Assembly (NCBI GenBank): GCA_963680875.1
Contig: OY804588.1
Coordinates: 94,296,233-94,360,232, forward strand
Direction of reading: 5' to 3'
From: Bathymodiolus brooksi
Taxonomy: Eukaryota > Mollusca > Bivalvia > Mytilida > Modiolidae
Length of the DNA stretch: 64,000 nucleotides
Both the position numbers and the translations under genes were made by a program. This document shows, piece by piece, positions 60,349-64,000 of the stretch. Numbering within the stretch: the stretch's first letter is position 1; every line of letters begins with the position of its first letter. The notes beneath the pieces are model-generated. The model ran no database searches. It had not been told where the DNA came from and saw only the letters and a program-made list of their open reading frames with translations.

Positions 60349-60720
60349 ACAAACAATAAATCGTGTACATAATATTAGCTATCACTGGGAGTGACCCATG
60401 CACAGATGTTTAATGTGTCACAGATATAGGAGAATATAATGGATACGATCAAAACATGTGTTTATCAACCCACCGCACCACCACTTTCTGTTACCTACTT
60501 GAAGATGTATATTGTTTGTAAACAAACAATTCTTGAAGGGGGAAAATAGCTTAAATACAACACATTGACAGCCAAAGGTGTAAAATAAGGACGTTATGAT
60601 CCAGCAATAACAAGAACAATACCCATGTAAAGGAAAGAGTAAACAATATAATAAGAATACAACCACCATTCTGATGGATATCTACACAGTATATCTGAAA
60701 GATGCATTCTGAAACAAGTT
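60349..60720. other. no recognisable gene
   Basis: Unique sequence. The 83-residue minus-strand frame is not recognisable. Confidence 0.4.
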
Positions 60721-60724
60721 AATT

Positions 60725-61362
60725 GCAAGGTTAAGGTTAGGGTTATGGTGTCTAACGCCACTTTTAACAATATTTCAGTTACATCCTGGTGGTCAGTTTC
60801 ATTTCACTCCACCCGGAGAAAACTACCGACCTGCCGCAAATCACTAACAAACTGTATTATACAATTAATGCCTGCACTTAAGGTGAACAATTATGATGGT
60901 CACCTTAATTGCAGGCATTAATTGTTTTATTATACTGAAACTCTTATTTCGTTTGATAAATACGAACATTTCTGTAAATGAACAGCCAGAATGGTACCAC
61001 TGGGCACACCGGCGGTGGACATGTTATACATACTTACGTCACGTACACGTTTTAGATCATGGTCATTTTACCGATATCGTAAGCACTTTGGCGATCTAGA
61101 TCACTGTTCCCCCGGTCATCAGTAAAAATACTGATGACCCGTGAAATAGAGAAAACAAGGAATTTAGGATTTATTAGTTAAAATATTACACTTGATTTTC
61201 TATTGAAAAAAGATACTGAAGTATAATAACACTTAATGTTGTATCGAGTACACCTCGGCTGAATGGGATTCGAACTCACAACTTTAGTGACGATAGGCAC
61301 TGCTTGCACAGGTAGTTGTAAATCCAATATCGTACGATCACGACCATGACGACCCCTCAAAT
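60725..61362 (-). mobile_element. SINE family A, minus strand, split by an insertion
   Basis: 3' half at 60,725-60,860 (gtctaacgccacttttaaca, tatttcagttacatcc, cgacctgccgcaaatcacta) and 5' half at 61,211-61,362 (taatgttgtatcgagtacac, gggattcgaactcacaactt, tagtgacgataggcactg, gatcacgaccatgacgaccc). The break falls within tttatcacataatgttg. The ggttaaggttagggtt motif is the SINE tail, not a telomere. Confidence 0.75.
60861..61210. mobile_element. 350-bp insertion with hairpins inside SINE A
   Basis: Begins with a strong hairpin. Arm acaattaatgcctgca plus cttaaggtga (60,861-60,886) pairs with 60,900-60,925 at 25 of 26 positions around a 13-base loop. A second hairpin (ggtcatcagt / actgatgacc) lies near 61,117-61,142. 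There is no coding potential beyond a 68-residue frame. Element type unknown. Confidence 0.55.
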
Positions 61363-61879
61363 TAATTGTAAGGTATTAAGACAAATTCCTAGAACATCTG
61401 TTTGAATTATCCCAGGATAAACTTCCGCTAAAAGCATTGGTTGAAAAGCCAATGTTTGTGCTTTTAAAACGACAATACGACAGGTGTCTTAAGTTGACTG
61501 CTTATATTTATAAAAGGAATAAGTAGACGATGTAAGACAACTGTCATATTAAATTCACAAACGAATCTCAGATATACATAAAAATAAACAAACAGTAGCT
61601 ATTAAAACAATAAGGATAACACTAAAGAAGAGAGGTAAAGAAATCAGTGACCATGCAATGTTTAATCTCAGTAGAGGAATTCCAGAAAGTATTCATTCAT
61701 TCAAATCGCTAACGGGAAAGGACAATTTACCTTTGGATGGCAAATGTACTGGATTTGGATTTTCAATGCAAAAGGGTAGGGAGTGGGCATATACAAATTA
61801 GAACCATATTTTTTGAAAATTTGTTCATGGCATTCTAACCCTGTTTTCTTGATTGTGATAAGATTGAGGGACATTAAAG
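61363..61879. other. no recognisable gene
   Basis: Unique AT-rich DNA. Confidence 0.4.
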
Positions 61880-62405
61880 ACACTTTCAACAATATTTCAA
61901 TTAGATCGTGGTGGTCAGTTTAATTATTAAGGGAAACTACAGATCTGCAATAGTTCATTGACAAACTTTATTGCCTATCGTTGTCTTCTGGTACTGCTCG
62001 CCATGGGTGGGAATCGAAATCAGAACTTTAGTGGCGATAGACACTGATCTCATATGCATATGTAAATCAAACTACCATTCTATGGCGGACACGACGGTTC
62101 CTTTCTTTGGGTTAGACTTATCCATCCTACACAAGGATGTGCTATCAAGGCTTAGCTCTTCACGGGATGCAAAATGTCTATATAGTCATGTCTAAAAAGA
62201 GCAATGATATTAGGCTTGAATGTCAGATAATGTCAAGAGCATGGATGATTGAGATAATAAATAAAATACGGATGGAAAACATGTCAGAAAATTTACTTAG
62301 GGTGGGAATCGAATTAACAACTTTAGTAGTGCTAGACACTGATTTCGTAGTCTGTTGTAAGTCAGGCTACAATACGATCACTGGCCACGGTTCCCTTCTT
62401 TAAAC
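61880..62405 (-). mobile_element. diverged SINE family A copy and a partial duplicate
   Basis: First copy 61,880-62,105: actttcaacaatatttcaat, gtggtcagtttaattattaa, ggtgggaatcgaaatcagaa, ctttagtggcgatagacact, ggcggacacgacggttcctt. Second, head only, 62,298-62,402: gggtgggaatcgaattaaca, actttagtagtgctagacac, ggccacggttcccttctt. The shared, atypical gggtgggaatcga and cggttcc(c)ttcttt phrases suggest a local duplication or a subfamily. Confidence 0.55.
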
Positions 62406-62965
62406 TAACTCCTATGCATTCTGTTATCATGGTGTCCCTTTTCTCGTTGCTAATGCAAAATGTAAAGAGCGATGACCTTATCGTGAAGCTCAAGCGTAAA
62501 AGCCACGCTTGATTGAGATGATTAATAGAATGGGTCCGATCTTCCTTCTGTGAAAGAGGTAAATATCAGTGTTGGAAAACACGTGATACCACACTGAAAT
62601 ATGAAGATGGAATTATACACGTGTTGGGAAATGTGTAAGTTTTCATTATACAGTATGGTCACCAGGATGTTCTTATGTAAAATTTTGATAACGATAATGT
62701 CCGGTTTGACCTTCACGTGACAATTCTCACCGAAATAATACAAACAAGACTTGGAAGAACATTAACCGGTAAATAATAGAAGCTAAGTAACTCGGAGGGA
62801 AAACTAAATTTGACTTAATTTCGTTACTAGAAGCGCGATGACGCTGACGAAAACGCTATAAGGTAATAGAATTACGAAATGGAGAGAGAAATCCCTGACG
62901 ATGACAAAGAGAGGAAGAGGAATTGGTATATAAATGAGGTATAAATGTGTCGACTCTTAAGAAAA
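62406..62965. other. no recognisable gene
   Basis: Unique sequence. Confidence 0.4.
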
Positions 62966-62966
62966 C

Positions 62967-63240
62967 ACAGGGGCCGTCGTGTTCTTGATCGTATGGTAAT
63001 TGGATTTACAATTATCTATGCAATCAGTGCCTATCACCACTAACGTTCGAATCCCGCTCAGGCAATGTTTCTCTCACAACATTACGTGATAAGGTTTGTC
63101 TGTGACTTACGGCGGGTCGATGGTTTTCTCCGGGGACTCCGGTTTCCTCCACCATTAAAACTGGCCACCACGATATAACTGAAATATTTTTTGATAGTGG
63201 CGCTTAAGACCATAAACCTAGCTTAACCTTAACCTTAAGA
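62967..63240 (+). mobile_element. SINE family A, near full length
   Basis: aggggccgtcgtgttcttga, tgcaatcagtgcctatcacc, cgttcgaatcccgctcaggc, tctgtgacttacggcgggtc, actccggtttcctccaccat, actggccaccacgatataac, ending in a ccttaaccttaag tail. Confidence 0.8.
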
Positions 63241-63534
63241 AACCATGTCTGATGTATATAGGTTCAAGGGGAGAATGTTCTTCCTATTGTAGAAATGTAT
63301 TACTGCTTTTGTGATATAAATGTCGTTACGAACATAACAATTTGATCATCCGGGATGACTTGCTGTGATATGAATATCGTCTTAAACGTATATAAAAGTC
63401 AGAGACCACCATCATCCTATCGAGTATCAAATGCTCAAATATGATTAACAACGAAGACCTCTTAATCCTTGAGTCATCACACAATCTTACGAAGTTCGAA
63501 AGTCGTCTTAAGAACGCAATTGTTTACGAGAAAT

Positions 63535-63655
63535 AAACACCAGAGAACACCGTAGGGGCAAAAAAGAATTGTCAATCCACATAAACTGGTAACATTAGGT
63601 ACACAAGACAAAAGACGAAGACAAACAAAACAATAGGACATTTAGACTTCGTTGC
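63535..63655 (-). mobile_element. family C, minus-strand fragment
   Basis: agagaacaccgtaggggcaa, attgtcaatccacataaact, ggtaacattaggtacacaag, acgaagacaaacaaaacaat. Confidence 0.6.
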
Positions 63656-63744
63656 AACAAAATGTATATATAATATAATTAATTAATAACAATTATTAGG
63701 AATACGGTTGCATATGCATATTTCTTATTTTTGAAACTGTATAA

Positions 63745-64000
63745 TTCAAGAAAAATGAGCAGTTGCCCTTTAAATACAGGTTTAAATTATATATGCACTA
63801 TTCATTATTGGGAAAAACAGTGATTTGTTATATAGATATGCCCTTTATAAACAGTGATTTGTTATATTGATATGCCCTTTATAAACAGTGATTTGTTATA
63901 TAGATATGTCCTTTATAAACAGTGATTTGTTATATAGATATGCCCTTTATAAACAGTGATTTGTTATATTGATATGCCTTTTATAAACAGTGATTTGCTA
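63745..64000. repeat. family D with a 34-bp expansion, cut by the window end
   Basis: ccctttaaatacaggtttaa, tatgcactattcattattgg, then about five units of ctttataaacagtgatttgt, tatatagatatgcc. Same element as at 48,540-48,795; the array continues past 64,000. Confidence 0.8.

Noticed and set aside
60725..60750. Telomere-like ggttaaggttagggtt
   Set aside because: It is the tail of a SINE A copy; similar ccttaaccctaa tails end the copies at 49,560 and 63,230.

Overview
The window looks like repeat-dominated nuclear DNA of a marine mollusc, most likely a bivalve. The basis is recognition from memory, without a database search, of tRNA-derived SINEs with a 3' core (ctccggtttcctccacca) that I associate with bivalve genomes. 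Penelope-like element (PLE) terminal sequences resembling those seen in mussels, and a second dispersed family also typical of bivalves, point the same way. The DNA is AT-rich. There is no bacterial gene organisation, no rRNA, no functional-looking tRNA and no multi-exon gene that I can support.

Layout. 1-2,050: a PLE terminal repeat with a degenerate hammerhead ribozyme motif, expanded into a 30-bp minisatellite, then a 62-bp minisatellite. 4,375-4,720: dense ETS, CRE, E-box and NRF1-like motifs. 5,074-6,755 (minus strand): the only convincing protein-coding locus. It is intronless, with five CCAAT boxes upstream and a poly(A) signal downstream. It encodes twelve perfect-length 28-residue repeats followed by two PC4-like (transcription coactivator p15) domains, with an in-frame TGA between the two domains. 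7,475-8,673: inverted PLE terminal fragments and a decayed Penelope-like reverse transcriptase whose reading frame ends inside the first monomer of a very large satellite. 8,664-32,248: a 59-bp satellite of about 399.8 monomers (23.6 kb) with nested higher-order duplications, including a 5,190-bp tandem segmental duplication that differs at three positions in about 5.28 kb.

32,249-64,000: a mosaic of SINEs (families A and B here), dispersed families C and D (my labels), two more PLE terminal copies with hammerhead remnants, a small inverted-repeat transposon with a G32 tract, foldback hairpins, and many minisatellites (periods 17, 20, 23, 34, 35, 42, 44, 54, 55, 61 and about 98 bp). Tandem arrays together make up nearly half the window.

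How it fits together. The sequence does not show a gene pathway. The recurring theme is mobile-element pieces acting as seeds of tandem arrays: PLE terminal repeats gave rise to the 30-bp and 55-bp arrays and perhaps the 62-bp array. The 59-bp satellite abuts the 3' end of a PLE reverse transcriptase. A SINE tRNA-like head was amplified seven times as a 54-bp unit. Most short reading frames arise because the repeat length is a multiple of three or from low-complexity sequence, and I do not call them genes.
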